Assembly: GCF_001665625.1 (NCBI RefSeq) | Contig: NZ_LZSY01000151.1 | Location: forward strand, 1 to 47,776 | Origin: Mycolicibacterium peregrinum | Lineage (GTDB): Bacteria; Actinomycetota; Actinomycetes; Mycobacteriales; Mycobacteriaceae | Direction of reading: 5' to 3' | Length of the DNA: 47,776 bases | The notes under the pieces: generated by a model | Told to the model about the DNA's origin: nothing | Seen by the model: only the letters and a program-made list of their open reading frames with translations | The model's database searches: none | Translations under genes and position numbers: made by a program | Shown here: positions 33,297 through 42,044 of the stretch, piece by piece | How positions within the stretch are numbered: the stretch's first letter is position 1 | Layout: the number at the start of each line of letters is the position of its first letter

Positions 33297-34091
33297 ATGG
33301 ATCTCGGTTTCGCAGGTGCGGCCACCGTTGTCGTGGGCGGTGGCCGTGGGATGGGTTTCGCAACCGCCCAGTGTCTGGCCGAGGACGGCGCGCGCATAGC
33401 CATCGTCGGTCGGTCCCAGGACGTACTCGATGCTGCCGCAACGGAGCTGGGTCGGCTGGGATCGCCGGAGGCGGTCGGGATCGTCGCCGACACCTCGGAC
33501 AGCTCCCAAGTCGAGCAGGCTTTTGCCGAGGTCGGCGACCGGTGGGGTGAGCTGAACGCGTTGATCAACACGGTCGGCCCGGGTGCTGCGGGCAACTTCG
33601 AAGAGCTGACCGACGACCAGTGGCGGGACGCATTCGACACCGGTCTGATGGGCATGGTGCGCTGCGTACGGGCGGCGTTGCCGTTGCTGCGCAACGCCGA
33701 ATGGGCTCGCGTCGTCAATTTCTCCGCGCATTCGGTCCAGCGGCAGAGCACTCGGCTGCCGGCTTACACGGCGGCAAAGGCAGCGCTGAACAGCGTGTCC
33801 AAGAATCTGTCGCTGTTGTTGGCCAAGGACGAGATCATGGTCAACGTGGTCTCGCCGGGCAGCATCTCCTCGGAAGCGCTGCGAGGCTGGGCCGACACGG
33901 TTGGTGTCGACGGCAACGATCCGTATGCGTTGATGGCGGCCATCGATGAGCATTTCGGGCATCCGGCCCACCTGCCGCGTGCCGGACTTCCTGGTGAAAT
34001 CGGTCCCGTCGCAGCCTTTTTGGCGTCCAAGCGCAACTCGTACATGACCGGGGCCAACGTCAACGTGGACGGCGGATCGGACTTTATCTAG
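33297..34091 (+). CDS. SDR-family oxidoreductase
   Basis: A 264-residue short-chain dehydrogenase. The cofactor loop is GGGRGMGFATAQCL and the position usually NNAG reads INTVGPG. The active site is FSAHSVQRQSTRLPAYTAAKAA, with Ser, Tyr and Lys, and the C-terminus MTGANVNVDGGSDFI is family-typical. Lies 41 bases after the hydratase and eight bases before the aldolase-like gene. A 3-hydroxyacyl-CoA dehydrogenase role following the hydratase is the simplest reading. Confidence 0.82.
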   Translation: MDLGFAGAATVVVGGGRGMGFATAQCLAEDGARIAIVGRSQDVLDAAATELGRLGSPEAVGIVADTSDSSQVEQAFAEVGDRWGELNALINTVGPGAAGNFEELTDDQWRDAFDTGLMGMVRCVRAALPLLRNAEWARVVNFSAHSVQRQSTRLPAYTAAKAALNSVSKNLSLLLAKDEIMVNVVSPGSISSEALRGWADTVGVDGNDPYALMAAIDEHFGHPAHLPRAGLPGEIGPVAAFLASKRNSYMTGANVNVDGGSDFI

Positions 34092-34099
34092 GGGGCGGT

Positions 34100-35107
34100 A
34101 TGGCAACGGCAACCGAAGCGCGGGACTGGGCTCGCTCAGCCTTGCGGGGGATCGGTGACTCGCTCTATACCCCGTTCTGCGGAACCGATGGCGACGACAT
34201 CGACTGGGATGCCTACCGGCGCCTGGTGCGCTACTGCGTCGGCGACCTCGGCCATCAGATGCTCTGGTGTACCAGCGGTTTGGCCGAGTTCTGGGCGCTG
34301 ACCCTCGCCGAGCGCAAGCGGCTGCTCGAGGTGGCGATCGACGAGGGGCGCCGCGCCAATCCGGGTGTGGTCGTGCAGGCCTGCACCGCGGCCACGTCGG
34401 CCAAGGACTGTCTGGAGCTCACGCTGCACGCACAACATGCGGGCGCCGACATCGTCTACATCCAGACCCCCATGATGGAGGCACACGCCGGGGAGGGCGT
34501 TCTGCGCTTCTTCTCCTACATCGCCGAACGCACGGATATCGCCCTGGGCATGTTCAATTCGCCGTCCTCGGGCTATGTCCTGGCGCCGGACGAGAGCGCC
34601 CGGATCGCCGAGGCGATCCCGGCGGTGTGCGCCACCAAGGAGGGCGCCTTCCGGCCGGCCGCGAGCCGTCGGCTACACGAGCTGGTGCCGTACCTGGCGG
34701 TCTGGGAGTGTGACACCACGGTGTACCGGGCCGGCTGGCTGCGTGAGGGCATCGTCTGCCCGGCCCAGTTGGGTACTGCCGGATATCTCTACGAGACGCC
34801 GCAACGCCGCATCTTCACCGAGTACTGGGACCTGGTGTACGCCGACCGGCTCATCGAGGCGATGGACTTCGGCCGGGAGTCCGGGTTGGACCAGTTCGGT
34901 CTGGACATGGGTTCCTGGTTCACCTGCTATCCGGGTCGAGCCGACTATTTCACCCACTGGGCCGGCGCGTTCAAACACGCGGCGTCGGTGCTGGGGTTGC
35001 CCGTCGGCGGGTACCCGCACTCCCGTCCGCCCCAGGCATTGCTGCCGGATGCGGCCAAGACCCAGATCGAAACCGCTTATCGCAAGCTCGGTTTGATCGA
35101 TTCCTGA
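34100..35107 (+). CDS. DapA/NanA-type aldolase-family protein with Phe at the usual Tyr
   Basis: A 335-residue TIM-barrel protein of the dihydrodipicolinate synthase/N-acetylneuraminate lyase superfamily. The Schiff-base Lys is Lys180 in CATKEGAF. CTSGLAEFW (57-65) corresponds to the G-S/T-T-GE substrate loop. The conserved YNxP is replaced by FNSPSSG (Phe152), so the Tyr used for proton transfer in most members is absent. The C-terminal third is longer than in DapA and fits the hydratase-aldolase-like subgroup. A role in C-C bond cleavage of a keto-acid or CoA intermediate is inferred from its place in the operon. Confidence 0.75.
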   Translation: MATATEARDWARSALRGIGDSLYTPFCGTDGDDIDWDAYRRLVRYCVGDLGHQMLWCTSGLAEFWALTLAERKRLLEVAIDEGRRANPGVVVQACTAATSAKDCLELTLHAQHAGADIVYIQTPMMEAHAGEGVLRFFSYIAERTDIALGMFNSPSSGYVLAPDESARIAEAIPAVCATKEGAFRPAASRRLHELVPYLAVWECDTTVYRAGWLREGIVCPAQLGTAGYLYETPQRRIFTEYWDLVYADRLIEAMDFGRESGLDQFGLDMGSWFTCYPGRADYFTHWAGAFKHAASVLGLPVGGYPHSRPPQALLPDAAKTQIETAYRKLGLIDS

Positions 35108-35143
35108 GCCGCCTTTGTGCAGGTCGCGGTGCCGACGCCGGGC

Positions 35144-35174
35144 TTGCGGAATGCACTACCGATAGGTATACAGT
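35144..35174 (+). promoter_or_regulatory. Candidate internal promoter before the second crotonase
   Basis: TTGCGG (35144-35149) and TATACA (35167-35172) are spaced 17 bases apart, or TACAGT (35169-35174) at 19. The AT-rich GTATACAGTATGTAT around 35166-35180 stands out from the surrounding GC-rich DNA and contains the palindrome GTATAC. It lies in the 111-base gap after the aldolase gene, the largest gap within this operon, so the downstream genes may also be expressed on their own. Confidence 0.45.
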
Positions 35175-35218
35175 ATGTATGTCTGAACGGCTGGTGTGGC
35201 ATCGGGGAGGTATCGCGG

Positions 35219-36040
35219 ATGACGGTCGCTGACAGTGTCGGAACCGAGGCTGTTCTCTACGAGGTGACGGGTGCCGGCGTTGCTGTCATTACGCTGAACC
35301 GCCCCGATCGGCTGAACTCCTGGGGCGCGGACATCTCGGCCGGCGTCTACGCGAGTTTCGATCGCGCCGAAGCCGATCCGGCGGTCCGGGTGATCGTGCT
35401 GACCGGGAGCGGCCGCGGGTTCTGCGCGGGCGCCTACATGGGTGCCATGCAGGACCTGGGCGCCAGCATCAACGAAGACACCGATGTCAGCAAGATCGTC
35501 GGCGAACGTCACCCGCATTTCCTGACCGAACTGCGCAAGCCCGTCATCGCCGCCATCAACGGGGCGTGCGTCGGCATCGGGCTCACGCACGCGTTGATGT
35601 GCGATGTCCGGTTCGCCGCTGCCGGAGCGAAATTCGCCACGGCGTTTCCCCGTCGCGGGCTGATCGGCGAGTACGGCATCACCTGGATCCTGCCGAGGCT
35701 GGCGGGCTGGGGTGCGTCGGCGGACCTGCTGCTGAGCGGACGCACCTTCTTCGCCGAGGAAGCCGTCGCGCTCGGTCTGGTGAAAGAGGTTGTGGCGCCG
35801 GAAGATCTGTTGAGCCGTGCGCTGGGGTACGCCGAAGATCTGGCTCGCAACTGTTCACCGGCCTCGATGGCTGTCATCAAACGTCAGCTCTACGGCGACG
35901 CCCACGACGACGTGCGCGATGTCAGCGCCCGCGCCGAAACCTTGATGCACGAATCCATGGTGCGGCCCGATCTCATCGAAGGCATCACCGCGTTCTTCGA
36001 GAAACGACCCCCGAACTTCCCGCCGCTGAAAGAAGGTTGA
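35219..36040 (+). CDS. Crotonase-family protein with altered active site
   Basis: A 273-residue crotonase-fold protein. TLNRPDRLNSWG and FCAGAYMGAM form the CoA-binding part. GIGLTHAL has Thr at the first hydratase Glu and FATAFPRRG has Phe at the second, while LIGEYGITWILPRLAG has Glu where PaaG has its Asp. This points to an isomerase-like or other reaction rather than hydration. The ATG at 35219 follows GGGGAGG (35204-35210). It is five bases from the next gene, an amidohydrolase. Confidence 0.8.
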   Translation: MTVADSVGTEAVLYEVTGAGVAVITLNRPDRLNSWGADISAGVYASFDRAEADPAVRVIVLTGSGRGFCAGAYMGAMQDLGASINEDTDVSKIVGERHPHFLTELRKPVIAAINGACVGIGLTHALMCDVRFAAAGAKFATAFPRRGLIGEYGITWILPRLAGWGASADLLLSGRTFFAEEAVALGLVKEVVAPEDLLSRALGYAEDLARNCSPASMAVIKRQLYGDAHDDVRDVSARAETLMHESMVRPDLIEGITAFFEKRPPNFPPLKEG

Positions 36041-36044
36041 TGAC

Positions 36045-37292
36045 ATGACCGACACCCCAGAGCGTCTGCCCTACCTGGCCGTCGATGTCGACAACCACTA
36101 CTACGAGCCGGTGGACGCCTTCACCCGGCACCTGCCCAAGGAGTTCCGGAGCCGTGGAGTGCAGATGGTCCAGGACGGCAAGCGGACCCTGGCCGTGATG
36201 GGCGGAACCGTCAACCACTTCATCCCCAACCCGACCTTCGACCCGATCATCGAACCGGGCTGCCTGGATCTGCTGTTCCGGGGAGAGATCCCCGAGGGCG
36301 TCGACCCCGCCTCCCTGATGAAGGTCGACCGGCTCTCCGAACACCCCGAGTATCAGAATCGCGATGCCCGGCTGAAGGTGCTGGACCGGCAGCGACTCGA
36401 AACCGTGTTCATGCTGCCGACTTTCGCCTGCGGTGTGGAGGAGGGGCTCAAGCACGACATCGAGGCCACCATGGCCTCGGTGCACGCCTTCAACCTGTGG
36501 CTCGATGAGGACTGGGGGTTTGACCGGCCTGACGGCCGCTTCGTATCGGCACCCATCATCTCGCTCGCCGATCCCGAAAAGGCGGTCGAGGAGGTCGAGT
36601 TCGTGATCAGCCGGGGCGCCAAGCTGGTGTGTGTGCGTCCGGCCCCGGTGCCGGGCGCGGTCAGGCCGCGCTCCCTCGGTGATCCGTTGCATGATCCGGT
36701 GTGGGCCCGGTTGGCCGAGGCCGGTGTCGCGGTGGTGTTCCACCTGTCGGACTCCGGCTACATGGCGGTCCCGGCGTTGTGGGGCGGCAGCGGGGTGTTC
36801 AAGGGATTCGGCAAGCGTGATCCGCTCGACATGGTGATCATGGACGACCGCGCCATCCACGACACCATGGCCTCGATGATCGTGCACCAGGTCTTCACTC
36901 GGCATCCCAAGCTCAAGGTGTGCAGCATCGAGAACGGCTCCTACTTCGTCTACCGGCTGATCAAGCGGCTGAAGAAGGCCGCCAACAATGCGCCGTACCA
37001 CTTCAAGGAGGATCCGGTCGAGCAGTTGCGCAACAACGTCTGGATCGCGCCGTACTACGAGGACGACGTAAAGCTGCTCGCCGCCACCATCGGGGTGGAC
37101 AAGATCCTGTTCGGCTCGGACTGGCCGCACGGCGAGGGGCTGGCCGACCCGACCACCTTCACCGCGGACATCCCGCAGTTCCCGGAGTTCAGCCTCGAAG
37201 ACACCCGGAAGGTGATGCGCGACAACGCACTCGAGCTCCTCGGTGACCCGACCCGGACTGCGCCCGGCGTCGCAGGCCTGGTGTCGGTCTAG
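36045..37292 (+). CDS. Amidohydrolase-2 family TIM-barrel protein
   Basis: A 415-residue member of the amidohydrolase-related family (PF04909, with ACMSD and gamma-resorcylate decarboxylase). The metal-site opening is AVDVDNHYYEP (a D-x-D/H-x-Y-E form rather than DxHxH). VVFHLSDSGY, CSIENGSYF and ILFGSDWPHGEG carry the later ligand positions. Family members cleave C-C or C-N bonds in carboxylic acids. It is clearly a paralogue of the protein at 45179-46423 (DADQHMYE, SVENGSSW, LFGSDYPHPEG). Location between a crotonase and a FadD19-like ligase suggests action on a CoA-pathway intermediate, not on an amide. Confidence 0.82.
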   Translation: MTDTPERLPYLAVDVDNHYYEPVDAFTRHLPKEFRSRGVQMVQDGKRTLAVMGGTVNHFIPNPTFDPIIEPGCLDLLFRGEIPEGVDPASLMKVDRLSEHPEYQNRDARLKVLDRQRLETVFMLPTFACGVEEGLKHDIEATMASVHAFNLWLDEDWGFDRPDGRFVSAPIISLADPEKAVEEVEFVISRGAKLVCVRPAPVPGAVRPRSLGDPLHDPVWARLAEAGVAVVFHLSDSGYMAVPALWGGSGVFKGFGKRDPLDMVIMDDRAIHDTMASMIVHQVFTRHPKLKVCSIENGSYFVYRLIKRLKKAANNAPYHFKEDPVEQLRNNVWIAPYYEDDVKLLAATIGVDKILFGSDWPHGEGLADPTTFTADIPQFPEFSLEDTRKVMRDNALELLGDPTRTAPGVAGLVSV

Positions 37293-37300
37293 CCGCCGCC

Positions 37301-38923
37301 ATGGCCGAATGGACGATCGGCGCCGTCGTCGACGCGATTGCCGAGGCGGTACCTGACCGGGAGATGACGGTGTGCGGCACTCGTCGCACCACCTTCGCGC
37401 AGGGAGCTGACCGGACCAGTCGGCTGGCCAACTTTCTGGCCTCGCGCGGATTGGGCGCGCACCGCGAACGTGGCGACCTGAACCGCTGGGAATGCGGCCA
37501 GGACGTGGTCGCGCTCGTCATGCACAACGACCTGTATCCCGAGATGGTGATCGGCTGCCTCAAGGCGCGCACGGTCCCGGTGAACGTCAACTACTACTAC
37601 TCGCCGGGCGAGGTGGCCGACCTGCTGGCGTACCTGAAGCCACGTGCGGTGATCTACCACCGCTCGCTGGGGGCGAAGTTCGCTTCTGCACTGGGGGACG
37701 AAGCGCTGCAGGCCGAACTGCTGATCTCGGTCGACGACGGCGACGGTGCCGAACTGCCGGATGCAGTGCCACTGGAAGATGCTCTGGCTCAGGGGGATTG
37801 CGACCACGGCATCACCCCATCTCCTGATGATCTGCTCATGGTCTGTACGGGCGGTACGACCGGGCGTCCCAAAGGGGTGATGTGGCGGCAGGGCGACATC
37901 TACGTGTCCTCGATGAACGGTGCCGACCACGAGCAGGTGAGCGAGATCCACGACAAGGTGGTCAATGCCGGCCCACCGTGGTTTGCGGTGTCGCCGTTGA
38001 TGCATGCCGCCGGGATGTGGACCGCGTTCTCCGGCCTGCTGTCCGGCCAGACGGTGGTCCTGCACGACACCAAACCACGCTTCGACCCGCGCACCGTGCT
38101 CGAAACCGCGCAGCGCGAGAAGATCGGGCTGATGACAATGGTGGGCGACGCCTACGCCGCACCGATCGTCGAGGAGCTGGGCCGGCGATCCTATGACCTG
38201 TCGTCGATGTTCGCGATCGGCACGGGCGGAGCGGCGACAAACCCGAAACATCAACGCGCACTGCTGGAACACATCCCGCAGATCACCATCATCAACGGAT
38301 TCGGTTCTTCGGAGACCGGCAACATGGGGTTCGGCCATACTCAGCGCGAAACCCCGACTGCCGAAACCTTCCAGCTTCGGGCTGGAGGTTTGGTCCTGGC
38401 CGACGACTACTCCCGGTTCCTGGATCCCGGCGACACCGAGGTGGGCTGGGTGGCACGTAACGGCCGAATCCCGCTCGGCTACTTCAACGACGAAGCGGCG
38501 ACGGGGAAGACCTTCCCCGAGGTGGCCGGCGAACGGGTGGTGGTCTCGGGTGACCGCGCCTCGCTCGACGCCGACGGCACCCTGCGCCTGTTGGGCCGGG
38601 ATTCGTTGGTGGTCAACACCGGTGGGGAGAAGGTGTTCGTCGAGGAGATCGAAGAAGTGCTGCGCGCACACCCGCTGGTCGTCGATGCGCTGGCGGTGGG
38701 CCGGCCCAGTGAGCGGTGGGGTGAAGAGATCGTGGCCCTGGTGGCTGTGCGGGACGCGGTCGACGCCGACGCCCTCCGGGAGCACTGCGCCACCCAGCTG
38801 GCCCGGTTCAAACTTCCCAAGGACGTGCTGTTCGTCGAGGAGATTCGCAGACTCGGCAACGGCAAGGCCGACTATCGCTGGGCCAAGGGCCTGGCCTCGG
38901 AACAGGCGGAGATCAAGGCATGA
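37301..38923 (+). CDS. FadD19-like acyl-CoA synthetase
   Basis: A 540-residue AMP-forming ligase. The P-loop CTGGTTGRPKGVMWRQGDIY is at 182-201. GFGSSETGNMG, the hinge GRDSLVVNTGGEKVF, and the end GNGKADYRWAKG are all close to FadD19/FadD17, which activate C-24 branched or other steroid side-chain acids in mycobacteria. It is the only ligase of this type in the window and is surrounded by a two-subunit dehydrogenase and crotonases, so the operon's substrate is probably a bulky cyclic or branched acid. The ATG overlaps nothing; its stop overlaps the next gene by four bases. Confidence 0.85.
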   Translation: MAEWTIGAVVDAIAEAVPDREMTVCGTRRTTFAQGADRTSRLANFLASRGLGAHRERGDLNRWECGQDVVALVMHNDLYPEMVIGCLKARTVPVNVNYYYSPGEVADLLAYLKPRAVIYHRSLGAKFASALGDEALQAELLISVDDGDGAELPDAVPLEDALAQGDCDHGITPSPDDLLMVCTGGTTGRPKGVMWRQGDIYVSSMNGADHEQVSEIHDKVVNAGPPWFAVSPLMHAAGMWTAFSGLLSGQTVVLHDTKPRFDPRTVLETAQREKIGLMTMVGDAYAAPIVEELGRRSYDLSSMFAIGTGGAATNPKHQRALLEHIPQITIINGFGSSETGNMGFGHTQRETPTAETFQLRAGGLVLADDYSRFLDPGDTEVGWVARNGRIPLGYFNDEAATGKTFPEVAGERVVVSGDRASLDADGTLRLLGRDSLVVNTGGEKVFVEEIEEVLRAHPLVVDALAVGRPSERWGEEIVALVAVRDAVDADALREHCATQLARFKLPKDVLFVEEIRRLGNGKADYRWAKGLASEQAEIKA

Positions 38924-39759
38924 CACGCACAGAGAATCGGGTGATCGACTGTCTGGCCAACGTGCATTTCGGCGAGACGGAGAACCAGCCGACCTTCATG
39001 AAGAAGGTGCGGGACGATTATTTCAAGGGCCCGCAGTCGATGTACGACCCCATCGACCTGTCGGAGCTGCTCGACGAGATGGACACCCACGGTGTGCAGA
39101 AGGCGATCCTGATGGATTCGCTGGCCAAACCGTCGGTGACGGCGCGGAAATTCGTTGAGGCGCATCCGGACCGCTTCGCGCTGGCGATGGGCGGGGTGAA
39201 CCTGTTGCGTCCCATCCCGTCGCTGCGTGAACTCGCAGCCGTCGCAGCCGACCTTCCGGTCGCCTATACCGTTGTCGGACCCAGCTTCTGGGGAGACGGG
39301 CAGTATCCGCCGAGCGATGCCGTGTACTATCCGCTCTACACCAAATGTGCCGAGATGGAACTGCCGCTGTGCGTCAACACGGGCATTCCCGGGCCGCCGA
39401 TCCCGGGCGAGGTGCAGAACCCCATCCATCTCGACCGCGTGTGTGTTCGGTTCCCGGAGTTGAAGCTGTGCATGATCCACGGCGCAGATCCGTGGTGGGA
39501 CATCGCGATCCGGATGCTGATCAAATACCAGAACCTGCGGCTGATGACGTCGGCCTGGTCACCCAAGCGGTTGCCGGAGTCACTGCTGCACTTCATGCGG
39601 ACCCGCGGCAAGAACAAGATCATCTTCGCCTCGGATTTCCCGGTATTGCGCATGCAGCGCGTCGTGCCCGAGGCGCTGGCGCTCGACCTGCCTGCCGATG
39701 TGCTGGACAACTACCTCTACAACAATGCCGCGGAGTTCTTCTTCGGCAGAGACGACTAG
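38920..39759 (+). CDS. Amidohydrolase-2 family TIM-barrel protein (short form)
   Basis: A 279-residue PF04909-type protein, about 130 residues shorter than the two others in the window. The first metal-site motif is changed to IDCLANVHF (Asp and His kept with different spacing). CVNTGIPGPPIPG, CMIHGADPWWD (His) and IIFASDFPVLRM (Asp) mark the other barrel positions. The start ATG overlaps the ligase stop (ATGA). The compact form resembles 4-oxalomesaconate hydratase/decarboxylase-like members; the reaction here is unknown. Confidence 0.8.
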   Translation: MTRTENRVIDCLANVHFGETENQPTFMKKVRDDYFKGPQSMYDPIDLSELLDEMDTHGVQKAILMDSLAKPSVTARKFVEAHPDRFALAMGGVNLLRPIPSLRELAAVAADLPVAYTVVGPSFWGDGQYPPSDAVYYPLYTKCAEMELPLCVNTGIPGPPIPGEVQNPIHLDRVCVRFPELKLCMIHGADPWWDIAIRMLIKYQNLRLMTSAWSPKRLPESLLHFMRTRGKNKIIFASDFPVLRMQRVVPEALALDLPADVLDNYLYNNAAEFFFGRDD

Positions 39760-39765
39760 GACGCC

Positions 39766-39780
39766 CTCGGCGAAGCCGAG
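39766..39780 (+). promoter_or_regulatory. Small hairpin just before a ribosome binding site
   Basis: CTCGGC-GAA-GCCGAG forms a perfect six-pair stem with a three-base loop, followed at once by AAAGGAGC and the ATG at 39793. It could tune translation of the dehydrogenase subunit or protect the upstream message. Too short to call a terminator. Confidence 0.35.
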
Positions 39781-39792
39781 AAAGGAGCACGG

Positions 39793-40836
39793 ATGGACCG
39801 CTACGAACTGCGCAGGCTGGATTACAGCCTGACCGAGGACCATGTCGACCTGCAGACCGCGTACCGGCAGTTCTTCAAGACGCACTCCGACATCGAGGCC
39901 GTGCGTGCCGCCGAGCCTTCGGGTTTCGACAAGAGTCTGTGGGAACGGTTGTGCGCCATGGGCGCCACCACGATGGCACTCCCGGAATCCGTCGGCGGTG
40001 ACGGGGCGACCCTGGTGGACCTGACCTTGGTGGCAGAGGAACTCGGCCGCTCGCTGGCGCCCGTGCCGTGGATCGACCATGTCGTCGCGGCGCGGTTGCT
40101 GGCCCGGCTGGGCGCATGCGAGTCCGAAGAGATCGTGCAGGGCACCCAGATCGTCGGACTCGATCCGCAGCAGGTGGCGCCGACCGGTGCCCGGCTGATC
40201 CCGATCGGATCGATCGCCGACCACATCGTCGTCCGCGACGGACAGGATGTGGTGAAGCTGGAATTCTCCACGCGGCCTGCCCGGGTAGACAACATCGGCA
40301 AGCTGCCGATGGCGTGGGTGGATCCAGCCGCCGCAGACACCCGCGTCGTGCTGGCCAGTGGTGCCGATGCCCTTGCGGAATATCAACGGGCGCTGGATGA
40401 ATGGCGTCTTCTGACCGCGGCGGCGCTGGTGGGTCTGGTCGAGGAGACGATGACGATCGCTGCCGAGTTCGCCAAGTCTCGGTACACCCTCGGGGTGCCG
40501 ATCGGGACGCTGCAAGGCATTTCGCATCCGTTGGCCAACATCGCGATCACGGTTCAGAGCGGGCGCGGACTGGCGCGTCGGGCGGCGTGGTTCCTCGACA
40601 ACGAGCCGGACGAGCGGCCGGAGCTGGCTCCTTCTGCATTCGTCTTCATGGCCGAGGAGGCCGCCAAGGCCGCCACCATGGCGGTGCATGTACAGGGCGG
40701 ACTCGGGGTGTCGGCGGAGGCTGCGGCCACCGCGTACCTGGTGCGGGCGCGCGGTTGGGCGCTGGCAGGCGGTGACCCGGGTGCCACCGCGGTGCACATC
40801 GCTCAGATCGTCTCGGCTCGTGAAAGCAAGGTTTAG
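39793..40836 (+). CDS. Acyl-CoA dehydrogenase subunit lacking the catalytic glutamate (ChsE2/FadE29-like)
   Basis: A 347-residue acyl-CoA dehydrogenase-fold protein, shorter than usual. GATLVDLTLVAEELGRSLAPVPW and SRYTLGVPIGTLQGISHPLANIAI (flavin side) are recognisable. The C-terminal segment, normally YEGTSEIQ, reads WALAGGDPGATAVH, with no Glu. Such degenerate subunits pair with a second FadE to make the alpha2beta2 dehydrogenases known from steroid side-chain breakdown. It lies two bases from its partner at 40839, which supports this. Probably supplies half of the FAD and substrate site. Confidence 0.8.
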   Translation: MDRYELRRLDYSLTEDHVDLQTAYRQFFKTHSDIEAVRAAEPSGFDKSLWERLCAMGATTMALPESVGGDGATLVDLTLVAEELGRSLAPVPWIDHVVAARLLARLGACESEEIVQGTQIVGLDPQQVAPTGARLIPIGSIADHIVVRDGQDVVKLEFSTRPARVDNIGKLPMAWVDPAAADTRVVLASGADALAEYQRALDEWRLLTAAALVGLVEETMTIAAEFAKSRYTLGVPIGTLQGISHPLANIAITVQSGRGLARRAAWFLDNEPDERPELAPSAFVFMAEEAAKAATMAVHVQGGLGVSAEAAATAYLVRARGWALAGGDPGATAVHIAQIVSARESKV

Positions 40837-40838
40837 AT

Positions 40839-42029
40839 ATGGATTTCTCAACAGTCGAACTGTCCGCTGAGGACGAGGCGTTCCGCACCGAGGTGCGCGA
40901 GTTCCTCTCGAGCATCGTGACCGAGGACGTCATCCGGCGGGACCGCGAGACCGGCGACAACTTCGACGAGGGCGTGCACCTGGCCCTCGGCGCGGCCGGG
41001 TACCTGGAGAAGGAGTTCAAGTCCGAAGCCGATGGTGGGTTCACCCGGGTGCAGTCGCGGATCTGGCAGCTGGAGAAGCGCCGGGCCGAGGTGCCGTGGG
41101 TGACCTGGGGAACAACGATCATGATCGCTCGTTCCGTCTCAAAGTTCGCCGCCCCGGAGATCCGTGACGACGTGCTGTGCGGGGTGTACGACGGCACCGT
41201 CCGGATGTGCCTGGGCTACACCGAACCCGAGGGCGGCTCCGATGTCGCGACGTGTAAGACCCGCGCGGTCCGGGACGGCGATCAGTGGGTAGTCAACGGG
41301 TCCAAGATGTTCACCACCGGCGCGCACAACTGCCAGTACGTCTTCCTGATCACCAACACCGATCCGGACGCGCCGAAACACAAGAGCCTCACCATGTTCC
41401 TGGTGCCCCTGGACTCCGACGGTATCGAGATCCAGGGCATCCGAACGATCGACGGTGACCGCACGAACATCGTCTACTACTCCGATGTGCGGGTCGACGA
41501 CAAGTATCGGCTCGGTGACGTCAACGGTGGCTGGACGGTCGTGCGTGAACCACTCGACGCCGAGCACGGGGCGGTCGCGGCCGCCGACGATGGTCTGGCC
41601 GATGTCGCGATCATGATGCATCAGGCCGGATTCATGGCTGAGGCGGCAGACAACGTGGCCGCGCTGGTGGGTACTCCCGATGCCAGTGGTCACGCCGCGG
41701 TTGACGATGGATCGGTCGCATATCGACTGGGGCGCAGTGTGGCTCGTCTGGAGGCGTCACTGTCGTCGCCCAGCATTTTCGGCCGAGTCGCGTTGGCTCA
41801 GACCATGCGCGACATCGCCCCGGATCTGATGGACATCGCCGGATCAGTGGCCGCACTGCCGATCGGGGCCGACGGGGGAGCCGATGACCGCAGTGAGTAC
41901 GTGTACCGGTTCGCGCCCTTGGTCGGCATCTACGGCGGCACGCTCGAGGTGTTCCGCAACATGATCGCCCAGCACGTGCTTGGCCTGGGCAAGCCGAACT
42001 ACTCGGCGCCCAAGGCGAAGGCTTCCTGA
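40839..42029 (+). CDS. Acyl-CoA dehydrogenase, partner subunit (FadE28/26-like)
   Basis: A 396-residue acyl-CoA dehydrogenase. CLGYTEPEGGSDVATCKTRAVRDGDQWVVNGSKMFTT is the flavin and substrate region, and IYGGTLEVFRNMIAQHVLGL ends the fold with the expected Glu. The FAD-stacking Trp/Tyr-type residues and the unusual NVNGGWTVV-type loop fit the two-subunit class rather than homotetrameric enzymes. Last gene of the operon; a 23-bp hairpin follows at 42045. With the preceding gene it should form the 2-enoyl-CoA from the ligase product. Confidence 0.84.
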   Translation: MDFSTVELSAEDEAFRTEVREFLSSIVTEDVIRRDRETGDNFDEGVHLALGAAGYLEKEFKSEADGGFTRVQSRIWQLEKRRAEVPWVTWGTTIMIARSVSKFAAPEIRDDVLCGVYDGTVRMCLGYTEPEGGSDVATCKTRAVRDGDQWVVNGSKMFTTGAHNCQYVFLITNTDPDAPKHKSLTMFLVPLDSDGIEIQGIRTIDGDRTNIVYYSDVRVDDKYRLGDVNGGWTVVREPLDAEHGAVAAADDGLADVAIMMHQAGFMAEAADNVAALVGTPDASGHAAVDDGSVAYRLGRSVARLEASLSSPSIFGRVALAQTMRDIAPDLMDIAGSVAALPIGADGGADDRSEYVYRFAPLVGIYGGTLEVFRNMIAQHVLGLGKPNYSAPKAKAS

Positions 42030-42044
42030 CTGGTCCAGCTTCAG

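Noticed and set aside
37289..38926. A 545-codon minus-strand frame covering the whole FadD19-like gene
   Set aside because: The plus-strand frame has the complete ligase motifs; the opposite frame is an antisense effect of high third-position GC.
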